In this document: positions 9,035 to 18,946 of the stretch, in pieces
Position numbering within the stretch: position 1 is the first letter of the stretch
How the letters are laid out: each line of letters opens with the position of its first letter
Source of the DNA: Bdellovibrionales bacterium Ga0074139
GTDB taxonomy: Bacteria; Bdellovibrionota; Bdellovibrionia; Bdellovibrionales; Bdellovibrionaceae
Reading direction: 5' to 3'
Assembly (NCBI GenBank): GCA_001464795.1
Contig: LNEB01000015.1
Span: forward strand, 62,001-126,000
Length of the DNA stretch: 64,000 nucleotides
Notes under the pieces: generated by a model
Databases searched by the model: none
The model's input: only the letters and a program-made list of their open reading frames with translations
What the model was told of the DNA's origin: nothing
Position numbers and translations under genes: made by a program

Positions 9035-9957
9035 TGAATTTCTCTGAGTTGTTGACCTGTTAATCTGATAAAAGCGTCATTTAAATTCGATTTTCTAAGA
9101 AGAGTTCTTTGGCTTGCAAATAATGATAAAATTTCTTTCACAGAATTTTCATTTTTAAAAAAAATCATAACTGTATTTTTGATGACCTGATAGTCAAGTG
9201 ACAAGTCTTTTAACTTTTTAATATAGTAATTAAGATCTTTTGAGTCACAATCAAACTCAATTACATTTTCCCCGACAAATTCATTTTTAATTAATTCTGT
9301 TGGTCCTATAGAGACAAGTTTTCCTTTATGAATTAAAGTCACTCGGTCACAAATTTTTTGAATCTCAAAGCAGTCGTCCGTGCTTATAATCACTGTCATC
9401 GCTTTATTTTCTTTTAATGAAACTATAAAATTCTGAAGCCATTCTTTTTCTTCAAGATTCAGATTTTCGGTGGGACAATCCAGAATAAGAATTTCAGGAT
9501 CATTGATTAAAGCTATGGCAAAAGAAAGCCTACGTAGAAATCCTGGGTTAAGATCAGACAATAAACTGTCGGCTTTATCTTCCATTTGAAGAAGTCTTAA
9601 AAGTTTAGAAATTTTATCACTAGAAATATTTTTAGGGATATCATATAAACGTGAAAAAAAATTTAGATTTTCAAAAACTGTTAGCTGATCATCAAATAGA
9701 TCGGTTCCACTGACGACTCCAAGGCGAGCTTTAATCTCTGACATATGATCGCGAACATTCAACCCTAAAACGTAAGCATCACCTTCAGAAAGAAAACTGG
9801 CTCCGTAAAGGGTTTTAAGTAAGCTGGATTTGCCTGATCCCAATGGCCCAAGCAAACCAAAGCATTCTGATTTTTTTATTTCCAATGACGTAATATTAAC
9901 AGCCGTAAAGTCATCATACTTTTTAATCAGATTTTTAATCTGAATGACGGCTGACAT
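9031..9957 (-). CDS. ABC transporter ATP-binding protein with degenerate catalytic motifs
   Basis: The 308-aa subunit has a good Walker A (GPLGSGKSS, about residues 36-44). Three catalytic motifs deviate: the signature reads LNPGFLRR instead of LSxGxxRR; Walker B is ILILDCPTENLN, with Cys where the catalytic Glu should be; and the switch region is STDD where STHD is expected, so the H-loop His is lost. A C-terminal domain of about 90 residues follows, as in NodI-type exporters. It pairs with the permease at 8282-9034. Nucleotide binding looks possible, hydrolysis is doubtful. Confidence 0.86.
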   Translation of the reverse strand: MSAVIQIKNLIKKYDDFTAVNITSLEIKKSECFGLLGPLGSGKSSLLKTLYGASFLSEGDAYVLGLNVRDHMSEIKARLGVVSGTDLFDDQLTVFENLNFFSRLYDIPKNISSDKISKLLRLLQMEDKADSLLSDLNPGFLRRLSFAIALINDPEILILDCPTENLNLEEKEWLQNFIVSLKENKAMTVIISTDDCFEIQKICDRVTLIHKGKLVSIGPTELIKNEFVGENVIEFDCDSKDLNYYIKKLKDLSLDYQVIKNTVMIFFKNENSVKEILSLFASQRTLLRKSNLNDAFIRLTGQQLREIQ

Positions 9958-9959
9958 TA

Positions 9960-11783
9960 TTAAGACTCACTGTCTTTCATCACCTTGCCACGCTTATGTG
10001 GATCTAATTCGCGGCAACGTAAACGAATGTGCTTGGGTGTGACCTCAATGAGCTCATCATCCTTAATCCATTCCATGGCCTTTTCCAAAGTCATAGGCTT
10101 CACAGGAACAAGGCGGATCGCTTCGTCACTACCTGAAGCACGTACGTTCGTTAGTTTCTTTTCTCGTGTAATATTCACTTCAAGATTATTTTCTTTCGCG
10201 TGCTCGCCAACGATCATTCCTTCGTAAACGTCCTGACCGTGAGTCACAAACATCACTCCACGCTCTTGAAGATTCCAAATCGCGTAAGCCGTAGCAGTGC
10301 CTTTTCGATCAGAAATCATAGAACCATTCATTCGATTAGAAATTTCACCGCGGTAGTCATCCCAACCATCAAATTGAGTATTGAGAAGCCCTGTACCACG
10401 AGTATCCGTTAGGAATTCAGATCGATATCCGATCAAACCACGTGAAGGAATTCTAAATTCTAAACGAGTACGACCCGTTCCCTTTTGTACCATATTGGTC
10501 ATGATACCTTTACGTAAGCCGATCTTTTCTGTTACGGCACCCACGTAAGGATCTTCAATGTCGATAACTGCGATTTCCATGGGCTCGAGTCTTTTGCTAC
10601 CTTCTTGTTTAAAGATAACTTGAGGTTTTGAAACAAGTAGCTCGAAACCTTCTCGGCGCATTTGCTCAATCAAAACACCAAGCTGTAATTCACCACGGCC
10701 GATCACTTTGAAAGCATCTGTGCTGCTCGTTTTTTCAACTCGAATGGCAACGTTATGAAGAAGTTCTTTATCTAATCGTTCTAAAATTTTTCGTGAGGTC
10801 ACACTTTTACCATCTTGGCCAGCAAACAAACCGTTATTTACAGAGAAGATCATTCCCACTGTGGGCTCTTCGACGCGAATTCTTGGAAGCGGCTTAGGAT
10901 CAAGTGCGGACGTAATGGTGTCACCGATAGTAAAGTCTTCAAGACCCGCAACGATTGCGATGTCCCCTGCACCCACTTCTTGAACTGGAATTTGAGAATT
11001 CACATGGTACTGAAATAAAGCAGAAACTTTCACTTTCTTTTGGGAATTTTCTTGAATGCACAAAACTTCATCGCCCACTTTGATTTTACCTGCGCGAACA
11101 CGGCCAATGGCTAAACGACCTACGTAGTCATTGTAGCTGATATTAGAAACCATCAACTGCAAGGAGCTGTCTTCAACAACCTTTGGTGGTGGAACTAAGT
11201 TTACAATTGCATCGTAAAGAACTTCTAAATTGTCTGTTTTAACATTGGGATCCAATGTGGCCATACCATCACGAGCGACCGAGTAAATCGTGTGAAAATC
11301 ACATTGTTCTTCTGTTGCATCGAGATCGATGAATAAATCGAAAAGTTCGTTATGAACTTCTTGAATACGCGCATCGGGTCTGTCGATTTTGTTGATACAA
11401 ACCATGACTTTTAAATTTTGCTCGAGAGCTTTTTTTAAAACGAAACGAGTTTGTGGCAGTGGGCCTTCTGAAGCATCACACAATAAAATAGCGCCATCCA
11501 CCATGTTTAAAATACGTTCCACTTCACCACCGAAGTCCGAGTGTCCCGGAGTATCAACGATATTAATTTTGTGACCTTTATACGTGAATGAGGCATTTTT
11601 TGCAGCGATTGTGATTCCACGTTCTTTTTCAAGATCCATTGAATCCATGAGTCGCTCTTCAACTTGTTGATTGTCTCGGAATGTTCCCGCTTGCTTGATC
11701 AAGTGATCAACGAGAGTTGTTTTGCCATGATCGACGTGAGCGATTATGGCGATATTGCGCATCATTTTTGGATCTACTATCAT
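9960..11783 (-). CDS. typA: Ribosome-associated GTPase TypA/BipA
   Basis: At 607 aa it is full length. G motifs are intact: AHVDHGKTT (G1), [12 protein letters not shown] (G3) and NKIDRPDAR (G4). They are followed by EF-Tu-type domain 2, EF-G-like domains III and V ([14 protein letters not shown]) and the BipA-specific C-terminal domain. It is a translational GTPase tied to 50S assembly and stress growth. The start has AAGGA about 8 bp upstream. It sits directly before the ABC gene pair (2-bp gap), probably in one transcript. Confidence 0.96.
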   Translation of the reverse strand: MIVDPKMMRNIAIIAHVDHGKTTLVDHLIKQAGTFRDNQQVEERLMDSMDLEKERGITIAAKNASFTYKGHKINIVDTPGHSDFGGEVERILNMVDGAILLCDASEGPLPQTRFVLKKALEQNLKVMVCINKIDRPDARIQEVHNELFDLFIDLDATEEQCDFHTIYSVARDGMATLDPNVKTDNLEVLYDAIVNLVPPPKVVEDSSLQLMVSNISYNDYVGRLAIGRVRAGKIKVGDEVLCIQENSQKKVKVSALFQYHVNSQIPVQEVGAGDIAIVAGLEDFTIGDTITSALDPKPLPRIRVEEPTVGMIFSVNNGLFAGQDGKSVTSRKILERLDKELLHNVAIRVEKTSSTDAFKVIGRGELQLGVLIEQMRREGFELLVSKPQVIFKQEGSKRLEPMEIAVIDIEDPYVGAVTEKIGLRKGIMTNMVQKGTGRTRLEFRIPSRGLIGYRSEFLTDTRGTGLLNTQFDGWDDYRGEISNRMNGSMISDRKGTATAYAIWNLQERGVMFVTHGQDVYEGMIVGEHAKENNLEVNITREKKLTNVRASGSDEAIRLVPVKPMTLEKAMEWIKDDELIEVTPKHIRLRCRELDPHKRGKVMKDSES

Positions 11784-11833
11784 TTGGTTTTCCTTCGTCT
11801 TCGTTAAATTAAAATCAAATTAACTAAAATCTA

Positions 11834-12865
11834 TTAACCGTGTCCGCCCATAAGAAAGTCTTCCCGACTTGTATCTTCCTGATCATAAACTGAAATGGAA
11901 TCAAAGAATGACAGGGTTTTTTCAAGAGTTTGCTGAACGTCCTGAGATTGAAAGATTTCTTTCCTAAATTGCGAGGCGCCAGGATACCCTGTCGAGTACC
12001 AAGCTGCAAACTTCTTAAGCTGGATTCCGACAAGATGCGGCTGACAGTAGAGGTCTAAGTATTCATAGAGTTTCTTGAAAATCATTGGAAACTGACGATT
12101 TTGTTTTTCTGTGGAGCTTTTGCCCTGCCACAGGCGGTAAGCATCAAAGAAAATATAAGGATTTTTTAAACTACCACGCCCAATAAGAACTCCGTCGCAG
12201 CCTGAATTTTTAAGTCTATCCACCGCCTGCTGAGCCGTGTGAATGTCTCCGTTTCCCAAAACAGGCAAACGAGACTGAGCTTTTACTTCAGTGATATAAT
12301 CCCAATCGGCTAAACCCGAATAGCCTTGCGCTCGAGTGCGACCATGAATGGCCACCCAAGTGATGCCTTCGTCGTGGGCTAAATGACAAACATCGATGGC
12401 GTTTCTTAATGAAGAATCCCAGCCCGTGCGAATTTTGATTGTAACCGGAATTTTCACGGCTTTGACTGTGGCAGATAGCATTTTTTGCATCGCAGGCAGG
12501 TCTTTAAGCATGGCAGAACCTGCACCTTTTTTAACAACTTTAGGCACAGGACAACCAAAATTAAGATCAATAAAATCAGCTCCGTGAGCCTCAGCCACCT
12601 GGGCTGCATGGGCAACAATTTCAGGCTCTTCACCAAATAACTGAATGCCTAATGGCCTTTGAGTTTCATCAAAACTCATCAAACTTAGGGTTCGATCAGA
12701 TTTGTATTGGATGCCGTGCGAACTTACGAGTTCGGTAACAACGACTCCTGCATCAAGAGCTTTCATAAAAGAACGAAAAGCGTGATCTGTGATGCCTGCC
12801 ATGGGAGCAAGAACAAAGGGATTATTTTTAAGGGCCTCTAGGGGGTGAACTCTTTGAAATGACAT
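11834..12865 (-). CDS. dusB: tRNA-dihydrouridine synthase (DusB-like)
   Basis: The 343-aa FMN enzyme has a TIM barrel starting APMAGITDHAFR. The catalytic Cys lies in DLNFGCPVPKVVKKGAGSAM, a phosphate-binding GRTRAQGYSG block in the middle, and VLIGRGSLKNPYIF at the barrel end, typical of DusB/NifR3. It reduces uridines in tRNA D-loops. Assignment to the DusB subfamily is by overall look; DusA or DusC cannot be fully excluded. It is followed by typA in the same direction. Confidence 0.9.
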   Translation of the reverse strand: MSFQRVHPLEALKNNPFVLAPMAGITDHAFRSFMKALDAGVVVTELVSSHGIQYKSDRTLSLMSFDETQRPLGIQLFGEEPEIVAHAAQVAEAHGADFIDLNFGCPVPKVVKKGAGSAMLKDLPAMQKMLSATVKAVKIPVTIKIRTGWDSSLRNAIDVCHLAHDEGITWVAIHGRTRAQGYSGLADWDYITEVKAQSRLPVLGNGDIHTAQQAVDRLKNSGCDGVLIGRGSLKNPYIFFDAYRLWQGKSSTEKQNRQFPMIFKKLYEYLDLYCQPHLVGIQLKKFAAWYSTGYPGASQFRKEIFQSQDVQQTLEKTLSFFDSISVYDQEDTSREDFLMGGHG

Positions 12866-12934
12866 AGGAATTTCAGAGTTGAACCATTTTCGCTGTTACT
12901 GTGCAAGGGGATTGTCAAAGATTGAAAATTTAGC

Positions 12935-13522
12935 CTACTTCAACCATGTAATTCGACCTTCAGTTTGTCTGGGGGCTTTTGGTGGCTGGTGGTCAGGAAC
13001 ACCCACAGTGACTGCACATAGTAATTCAAGATCTTTATTCTGTGAATCGACCCCAAGAAAAGTCCTTACATCTTCTTGAATTTCAAGTGGAGCCCCCATT
13101 GTGCAACAGCCTAAACCCTCGACAAGACAAGCTAAGTTTAAGTTTTCTACAGCCATATACACAGATCCTATACTTGTGTAATGCCTTTCCTCTGGTGAGT
13201 TTTCAGAAAAACAAAAAATAATGACTGGAGCATCACCTAGGGTGAAAAAAAATCTTTCCGTAAATTCATAAAGGGAAGGCTTTAGTTTTTTTTGTAAAAC
13301 ATCTTTGATACCCAACCAAGATTTTTGCGAAAGCTTTAAATACTGCTGTCTTTTTTCACCTTGCACGACGAAAAAGTGCCAATTTTGCCGATTTTTCCCC
13401 GACGGCGCTTGCATAGCCGCATTCAAAATTCGTTGCAGGGTTTCTTTGGGTATCTCATCAGATTTATATTTTCGGATTGAAGTTCGGCTTTCGAGTAATT
13501 TATAAAATTCATCTTTGGTCAT
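12935..13522 (-). CDS. Nitroreductase-family flavoprotein
   Basis: The 195-aa protein begins with the family pattern LLESRTSIRKYKSDEIPKET and NAAMQAPSGKNRQNWHF, the FMN phosphate contacts, and ends with a G-x-P-based C-terminal segment. It should bind FMN and use NAD(P)H to reduce nitro compounds, quinones or a specific metabolite. The physiological substrate is unknown. It lies 69 bp upstream of dus, same strand. Confidence 0.86.
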   Translation of the reverse strand: MTKDEFYKLLESRTSIRKYKSDEIPKETLQRILNAAMQAPSGKNRQNWHFFVVQGEKRQQYLKLSQKSWLGIKDVLQKKLKPSLYEFTERFFFTLGDAPVIIFCFSENSPEERHYTSIGSVYMAVENLNLACLVEGLGCCTMGAPLEIQEDVRTFLGVDSQNKDLELLCAVTVGVPDHQPPKAPRQTEGRITWLK

Positions 13523-13551
13523 AACAAAGATCTTATGGCATCATTTTGGTT

Positions 13552-13995
13552 ATGACAATTCGGCCACTGACAATTTTGCTTTCTTTTTTAACGATCGCCC
13601 TTGCAGTCATTGCAGGAGTTCCCAAATTAAGGGAGACCGTCAGAAATTTTCTTCTTCCTGATAAAAGAATCATTATTGCAAAAGTAGAAGGTCGAATTAC
13701 ACCTGATACCAACTTACTAACTATTCTTAAAGTTAAAACACGGGATCAGTATTTTATTGAAATTTATAAAACCAACGACGAGCTCTCTTTGTTGCAAAGA
13801 ATTTCTTTAGAAGAACCTACGGATGGACAGTTTGAATTTCAAGGTCGATATACTAATTTAGCATTAGCTGATCTTGATACAAATGGAGAATTTGAAATTG
13901 TAAGTCCAATGTACGATAGAAATGGAACTCCAAGGCTTCACATTTATAAATACAACCCAGACATTTTAACTTTCGAAAAGCTCACTCCAGAATAA
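13552..13995 (+). CDS. Hypothetical secreted or membrane-anchored protein with FG-GAP-like motif
   Basis: The protein (about 147 aa) has a hydrophobic N-terminus (about residues 5-22) serving as signal or anchor, then a beta-rich region. It includes LALADLDTNGEFEIVSPMYD, the calcium-binding type DxDxNG loop of FG-GAP/VCBS repeats. A TTG two codons earlier (13546) is an alternative start; the ATG at 13552 is preferred. No Shine-Dalgarno sequence is obvious. Function is unknown. It converges on mltG with 1 bp between. Confidence 0.7.
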   Translation: MTIRPLTILLSFLTIALAVIAGVPKLRETVRNFLLPDKRIIIAKVEGRITPDTNLLTILKVKTRDQYFIEIYKTNDELSLLQRISLEEPTDGQFEFQGRYTNLALADLDTNGEFEIVSPMYDRNGTPRLHIYKYNPDILTFEKLTPE

Positions 13996-13996
13996 T

Positions 13997-15070
13997 TTAT
14001 TTATTTTTATCTAAATCTCGCCAAGATTTACCCTTACGAGCATTGCGGTCCCTTTGAAACCTATCAACAGCACTGTTATGCTCTTGATAAGTTTTTGAAA
14101 AAATATGTGTTCCATCATTTCGGCTAACAAAAAATAGATACTCTGATTCCTCTGGGCTGACAGCTGCCTTTAAAGCCTCTATTCCAGGATTGGCAATGGG
14201 ACCCGGAGGTAATCCAGCACGCGTGTAGGTATTGTAGGGATGATCTGTTCTTAAATCAGAGCCTTTAATGTTGATGGTGATTTTTTTATCTTTTAAAGCA
14301 TTGGCGTAAATCACAGTAGGATCTGTTTGTAGCCGCATTCTTTTTTTAATTCTATTATGAAAAACAGACGATATAACAGGTCTTTCATACTCTGCACCCG
14401 TTTCTTTCTCTATAATACTGGCTAATGTAACCACCTGATGAGCCGTCCAATTAAATGGATAAGGTGGCTGAATTTCAGCAAAATTTTTCTTAAACTGAGA
14501 AACCATAGTTTCTAAAATCTTTTCAGTTTTTGTGTATCTGGTGAATTGATAGCTATCTGGAAATAGGTAGCCTTCTAAACTTGAAAGCGGCTGACCCGTT
14601 AATTGTCTAACGAACTTTTGATCAAAGATCAGGTTTAGAACTTCGTCTTTTTTAGCGAAGCCACCTTGCTCGAGAAGTTCAGCAATTTCAAATACACTGT
14701 ATCCTTCAGGAATTGTGATGACCCTACGAATAGACACTCCAGAGGTCAAAACTTGCATCACTTGACGAGGAGTCATCGTCGTAAAAAACCGATATTCACC
14801 CGCTTTGACTTTAGGAATTGATCTTGTGATTCGAGCATAAAGAGCAAAGGCCTTCGCATTTTTTAATAGCCCTAGGGATTCTAAGTCTTGGGCCACTTGG
14901 GGAAAGGGTTTCCCTACAGGAACTTCGTAAATCACTTCTTTTTTTACAACATCAGCTCCTTCGAAAAGAAACTGTTTTGTTAAAATATAAAAAATCCCAC
15001 CAAATGAAAAAACAAAAAGAAAAAGCACCAGTAGGGTGATTGAAAGTTTTTTTCCTACCATTTCGACCAA
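13997..15070 (-). CDS. mltG: Endolytic transglycosylase MltG (YceG-like)
   Basis: The 357-aa protein has one N-terminal TM helix (about residues 9-30), a LysM-like subdomain and the catalytic YceG domain. VTLASIIEKETGAEYERP contains the catalytic Glu, and RMRLQTDPTVIYA and the NTYTRAGLPPGPIANPG block follow. It cleaves nascent glycan strands at the inner membrane and sets their length. The 5' end overlaps astD by 16 bp, so it is likely translated from the end of the ast-like transcript. Confidence 0.93.
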   Translation of the reverse strand: MVEMVGKKLSITLLVLFLFVFSFGGIFYILTKQFLFEGADVVKKEVIYEVPVGKPFPQVAQDLESLGLLKNAKAFALYARITRSIPKVKAGEYRFFTTMTPRQVMQVLTSGVSIRRVITIPEGYSVFEIAELLEQGGFAKKDEVLNLIFDQKFVRQLTGQPLSSLEGYLFPDSYQFTRYTKTEKILETMVSQFKKNFAEIQPPYPFNWTAHQVVTLASIIEKETGAEYERPVISSVFHNRIKKRMRLQTDPTVIYANALKDKKITINIKGSDLRTDHPYNTYTRAGLPPGPIANPGIEALKAAVSPEESEYLFFVSRNDGTHIFSKTYQEHNSAVDRFQRDRNARKGKSWRDLDKNK

Positions 15071-16572
15071 TCCAAATTCATGCCTGGAAGAGCCTTTGTT
15101 CCATCAAAGGGTGTTTGATCTTCAAGCGAAGAAACAGGGACCGTACAATATTGAATAGCACTATTGCCAGAGGGTCGATCATTTCCAGATTTTCCCATCC
15201 CACCGAAAGGAAGTTTAGAGCTGGCTCCGTTGGTTGTTCTATTAAAATTCAGCAAACCAACTCGAGCTTCAATCAAAGCTCGTTTATAAAGTTGTTCATT
15301 TTTTGAAAATAAGGCCATCACTAATCCATAGCCGCTGGAATTCACAATTTGCAAGGCTTCATCAAAATTCTTAACCGTATAAACGGCAACATTAGGACCA
15401 AAGATTTCAGATTTTTGATAAACAGACTGGGGATCAAATTTATTCACGATGTGAATACTGGGAGTTACATAATAACCTTTATGTTTTAAATCGAGTACTT
15501 TGCCTCGCATCAGACTTTCACAGTTTTCACGATTGGCAATTTCTTGGAAACGTATGTACTTTTCTACAGCGGCTGCATTGATGAGAGGTCCCATAAAGTG
15601 ATTTTCTGACCAATGTCCAATGGAAAGCTTTTTTGCTGCTTGATAAAACTGCTCAATGAATTTTTCTGCAATACTTTCATGCAAAATAATACGACTGGTG
15701 CAAGAACATCTTTGTCCTGAACTCATGTAAGCACCCACTAGAGTTTCATAAAGAGCTTTTGAGAAATCTGCGTCATCCCAAACCACAGTGGCATTTTTTC
15801 CACCCATTTCTAGAGCTAAAATTTTCCAGTAGTGAGCCATGGTTTCTTGTTTAATTTTTAAACCCACTTCATAGCTTCCTGTGAATAGAACTCCGTCTAT
15901 GTTTTCATTAGCTACCAAACGACGTCCACTTTCAGCGTCTCCTTGTACTAAATTAAACACTCCTGGTGGAAATTGTGCTTTTTCAATAAGCTCAGCGTAA
16001 AACTGTCCCACTGCAGGCGTTTGATCCGAGGGTTTAAAAACGATCGTGTTTCCAGTAAGAAGCGCGGGAACAATGTGACCATTAGGAAGGTGGGCTGGAA
16101 AATTAAACGGTCCTAGGACTGCCATTACACCGCGGGGCTTGTAGCGAATAACACCATCAACAGATGGCAATGCATTCACAATTCTTTCTTCCTGAACAAG
16201 CTTAATCGAGTGATCAATTGTAATATCAATTTTATTGGCCAAATTTTTTGCCTCGGCCACCGCATCCCAAAGTGACTTGCCGGTATCACGGGATATCAGT
16301 TCAGCCATTTCAGATTCGTGAGCCACAAAAAATTCTTTTAATCGGCGTAAATATTTTTTTCTTTCTTCGATGTCCAGCGCCGCCCATGCAGGATAGGCCA
16401 CTTTTGCAGCTTCGCAGGCTTCTTCAATATGAGAATGCACAACTGGAAAGTTACCAATGCTGTCACTTAAATCACCCGGGCTAAAATCTTTAATTTCTAA
16501 ACTGGGTCTTTCAACGTGGCGAAAATGGCCGCGAATAAAATCACCACGGACTTTGAAGTTCTGCGTTTTCAT
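15055..16572 (-). CDS. astD: N-succinylglutamate 5-semialdehyde dehydrogenase
   Basis: The 505-aa aldehyde dehydrogenase has the AstD features: GVMAVLGPFNFPAHLPNGHI, the GSYEVGLKI region, the general-base Glu in ILALEMGGKN and the nucleophile Cys in SSGQRCSCTSRI. It would oxidise succinylglutamate semialdehyde to succinylglutamate with NAD+. It directly follows astA (1-bp overlap), which supports this substrate over other ALDH substrates. Confidence 0.92.
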   Translation of the reverse strand: MKTQNFKVRGDFIRGHFRHVERPSLEIKDFSPGDLSDSIGNFPVVHSHIEEACEAAKVAYPAWAALDIEERKKYLRRLKEFFVAHESEMAELISRDTGKSLWDAVAEAKNLANKIDITIDHSIKLVQEERIVNALPSVDGVIRYKPRGVMAVLGPFNFPAHLPNGHIVPALLTGNTIVFKPSDQTPAVGQFYAELIEKAQFPPGVFNLVQGDAESGRRLVANENIDGVLFTGSYEVGLKIKQETMAHYWKILALEMGGKNATVVWDDADFSKALYETLVGAYMSSGQRCSCTSRIILHESIAEKFIEQFYQAAKKLSIGHWSENHFMGPLINAAAVEKYIRFQEIANRENCESLMRGKVLDLKHKGYYVTPSIHIVNKFDPQSVYQKSEIFGPNVAVYTVKNFDEALQIVNSSGYGLVMALFSKNEQLYKRALIEARVGLLNFNRTTNGASSKLPFGGMGKSGNDRPSGNSAIQYCTVPVSSLEDQTPFDGTKALPGMNLDWSKW

Positions 16573-17606
16573 TAGGGCCTCGCTTTCTTTCCGTACTCAA
16601 AAGGAGAAGCAAAAACTTTATCACCGGTTGATAAACCCAGCAAATCTCTTTGCTTGTTAGGAAGTAGAATTTCATCACCTTGAATATTGCACGATGACAA
16701 AGTCATTTTGAAACTTTCATTGGCAGTTGCCACTAACATTCTTGTTGTATATTGGCCCTCGCCCACTTGTCCGACGTTGAAATAACGCCCCTCTTTAATT
16801 GGCAAAATGGCGTCGGTTTCACAACCATAGTGAGGCCCACCGTCAAAAGGGTCCACTTCTTCTAAATATTCAAAACCAATACTTTCAAGCAGATGCTGAG
16901 CAGGCTTTGTTGCCTCACCCACTTGTCCGATGACAACACGTGCTTTGGGATCCAATAAACATAAATAAATGTCTTCCTGAGGAAACATACTTTCAATAAA
17001 TTCTTTGTTGGTCTGACTTAACAAATCGGCTTCATTGTAATTAAGTCCTGTGAATCTTCGGCCTAAGGCTTCCCAAAACTCGCTGCGATGATCATCTGTT
17101 AATGGAGGTGTGAGTTCACACAAGACTTTATCTTTAAAACGCTCGGGATGAGTTGCAATATACAAAAAGCGACTTAATGAAATTTGTTTTCCTAATTTTT
17201 CAGGTCTACGACGATAAATTTTATCAACTAACAATCCGCCGATTTCAGTGGGCCCATCATTATCGGTTTGAAATCTTAATACCTGATGTACAAAACCAAT
17301 TCCTAAAGCTCTTGAAAAGTGATCCTTTTTTAAAATTTTAAAATAACTATGTGGAACATTATCATTACCGTGTTTTGCTAATATCAAAGAACTACCCACG
17401 ACTAACGTTTCCTCAACGTCTTCTAAAACAAATAAATATTCCGATTGATGCTTTGGAAGATCGCCCGCAAAAGATTGAACACTTCTTTCAATCTTGTCGG
17501 TCAAAACTTTTTTATCACCAGGTAAATTAAGCAAATTAAATTGTTTCGCTAAATCCATTAGCTGATGAAGATCATCAAAAGATACAGGTCGCACGATAAA
17601 GCTCAT
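16572..17606 (-). CDS. astA: Arginine (or ornithine) N-succinyltransferase
   Basis: The 344-aa protein matches the AstA family in length and layout: FIVRPVSFDDLHQLMDLA at the start, FWEALGRRFTGLNYNEADL, IGQVGEATKPAQHLLESIGF, then DPFDGGPHYGCETD. It has a two-domain GNAT-like fold and transfers succinyl from succinyl-CoA to the alpha-amino group of arginine (AstA) or ornithine (AruF/AruG type). Which one applies here is unclear because astB is missing from the cluster. It overlaps the M20 gene by 4 bp. Confidence 0.9.
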   Translation of the reverse strand: MSFIVRPVSFDDLHQLMDLAKQFNLLNLPGDKKVLTDKIERSVQSFAGDLPKHQSEYLFVLEDVEETLVVGSSLILAKHGNDNVPHSYFKILKKDHFSRALGIGFVHQVLRFQTDNDGPTEIGGLLVDKIYRRRPEKLGKQISLSRFLYIATHPERFKDKVLCELTPPLTDDHRSEFWEALGRRFTGLNYNEADLLSQTNKEFIESMFPQEDIYLCLLDPKARVVIGQVGEATKPAQHLLESIGFEYLEEVDPFDGGPHYGCETDAILPIKEGRYFNVGQVGEGQYTTRMLVATANESFKMTLSSCNIQGDEILLPNKQRDLLGLSTGDKVFASPFEYGKKARP

Positions 17607-18946
17607 ATAGAAAACCTTTCAATCATTTGCGTGTAAAATTCCTGAGCCTTTTGGAGGTCTTGGAGTTTTACATTTTCTTCGGGCGTATGAATATTGCCTT
17701 CTCGGTGACCAGCACCAAAGCAAAGACAATCCGCACCGACTCGAGAAAATAAACTGGCTTCGTTTGTTGAGGGCTGTGTGGATAAGTCAGGGGAAAGGCC
17801 CAATTCACTTAATAAACTTAATCCACCTCGTAAAAATGCAGACTGATCTGGAGTCCGAAATGGTTTCTTGTAATCTAACACGCGAAAAGCAACACCAAGC
17901 TGATCACACTTATTTTTTAAAAACTCGATCCAGTTTAAATACTCAGCTTGGGTGACCTTAGGAGGGATACAACAATTCCCCATCATCAACACATGATCTT
18001 CAAAAGTTCGAATCAGTCCGATACTTAATGTCGAGTAAGAAGGCTGAAAATCAGGATCAGATATTTTTTTAAAATCCTCTGCTAATTTTTGTATGCTTTC
18101 ATAAACTTTTTTTACCTTACTGGAAACGGGCTGCTGAATGGGGTAAACGTCTATTTCTAATAATGCATGGGCTGGCACAGAGTTGTAATTAATGCCACCG
18201 TCAATTTCCATGGTGGCTAGCCCTTCAGGCATTTGCATCAAATAGTCGAGCATTTTTTTAATGGCGCTTTCGCCGCTTTCGGGGTTAGAGGAATGGGCGG
18301 CTTTTCCCATAAACATTTTTGTCTGGGTCGAAGTGCTTTCACGTAGGTTGTGATCTTGACGGTACTGAATTTCTTCCTGGCTGAAAGGAATTCTAATTTC
18401 TACACAGGCAAAACCTTTAGCAGCAGACACAATTTGTAAATCAGTGGGTTCTGCAATTAAAGCGAATCTGGGTGAAACTAAATTTTTTCTAATCAGTTTC
18501 ATTGCGCCAGTCATTCCCGACTGTTCACCGAAAGTTCCCACTAAAACAGGAGGAAGTTTCCATTGAGTTTGGCCCTTATGGTGAATCATGGCATTCAGCT
18601 TACAAAGAAAATCAAGTTTGGAATCGGCCGATCCCAATCCATAAATTCTTCCCTCTTCAATGGTGGCATCGAAGGGATTAAAACCATTTTTTTTCCACGC
18701 ATGAAAGGGACCTGGATCAGCTGTATCCAAGTGGGCTTGTAATAAAAATTCAAACTCGGCCCTTTGCGCTGAGGGTCTGATAATAATATTCGATTGTTCA
18801 ACGTCTTCAGAGATACAAACTTGGGTCTCAACATGCAAACCATTGGACTCAGCAAGTTGGGACAACCATTGAATCATCGACTGATTCGATTGCCCGGGAC
18901 TTGTATCAAAGCCAATTAAGGTTCTGCAGTTTTCAACAAAATTCAT
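17603..18946 (-). CDS. M20-family metallohydrolase, probable deacylase in the arginine-succinyl pathway
   Basis: The 447-aa enzyme has the two-zinc M20 pattern: LLQAHLDTADPG (metal His, Asp), GLGSADSKLDFL, TFGEQSGMTGA (Glu pair variant) and FGAGHREGNIHTPEE near the end (metal His). A dimerisation domain lies in between. M20 relatives include ArgE and DapE, which remove acetyl or succinyl groups from amino acids. In this operon it most likely replaces AstE, which is an unrelated M14-type desuccinylase. That role is inferred from context only. Confidence 0.82.
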   Translation of the reverse strand: MNFVENCRTLIGFDTSPGQSNQSMIQWLSQLAESNGLHVETQVCISEDVEQSNIIIRPSAQRAEFEFLLQAHLDTADPGPFHAWKKNGFNPFDATIEEGRIYGLGSADSKLDFLCKLNAMIHHKGQTQWKLPPVLVGTFGEQSGMTGAMKLIRKNLVSPRFALIAEPTDLQIVSAAKGFACVEIRIPFSQEEIQYRQDHNLRESTSTQTKMFMGKAAHSSNPESGESAIKKMLDYLMQMPEGLATMEIDGGINYNSVPAHALLEIDVYPIQQPVSSKVKKVYESIQKLAEDFKKISDPDFQPSYSTLSIGLIRTFEDHVLMMGNCCIPPKVTQAEYLNWIEFLKNKCDQLGVAFRVLDYKKPFRTPDQSAFLRGGLSLLSELGLSPDLSTQPSTNEASLFSRVGADCLCFGAGHREGNIHTPEENVKLQDLQKAQEFYTQMIERFSI

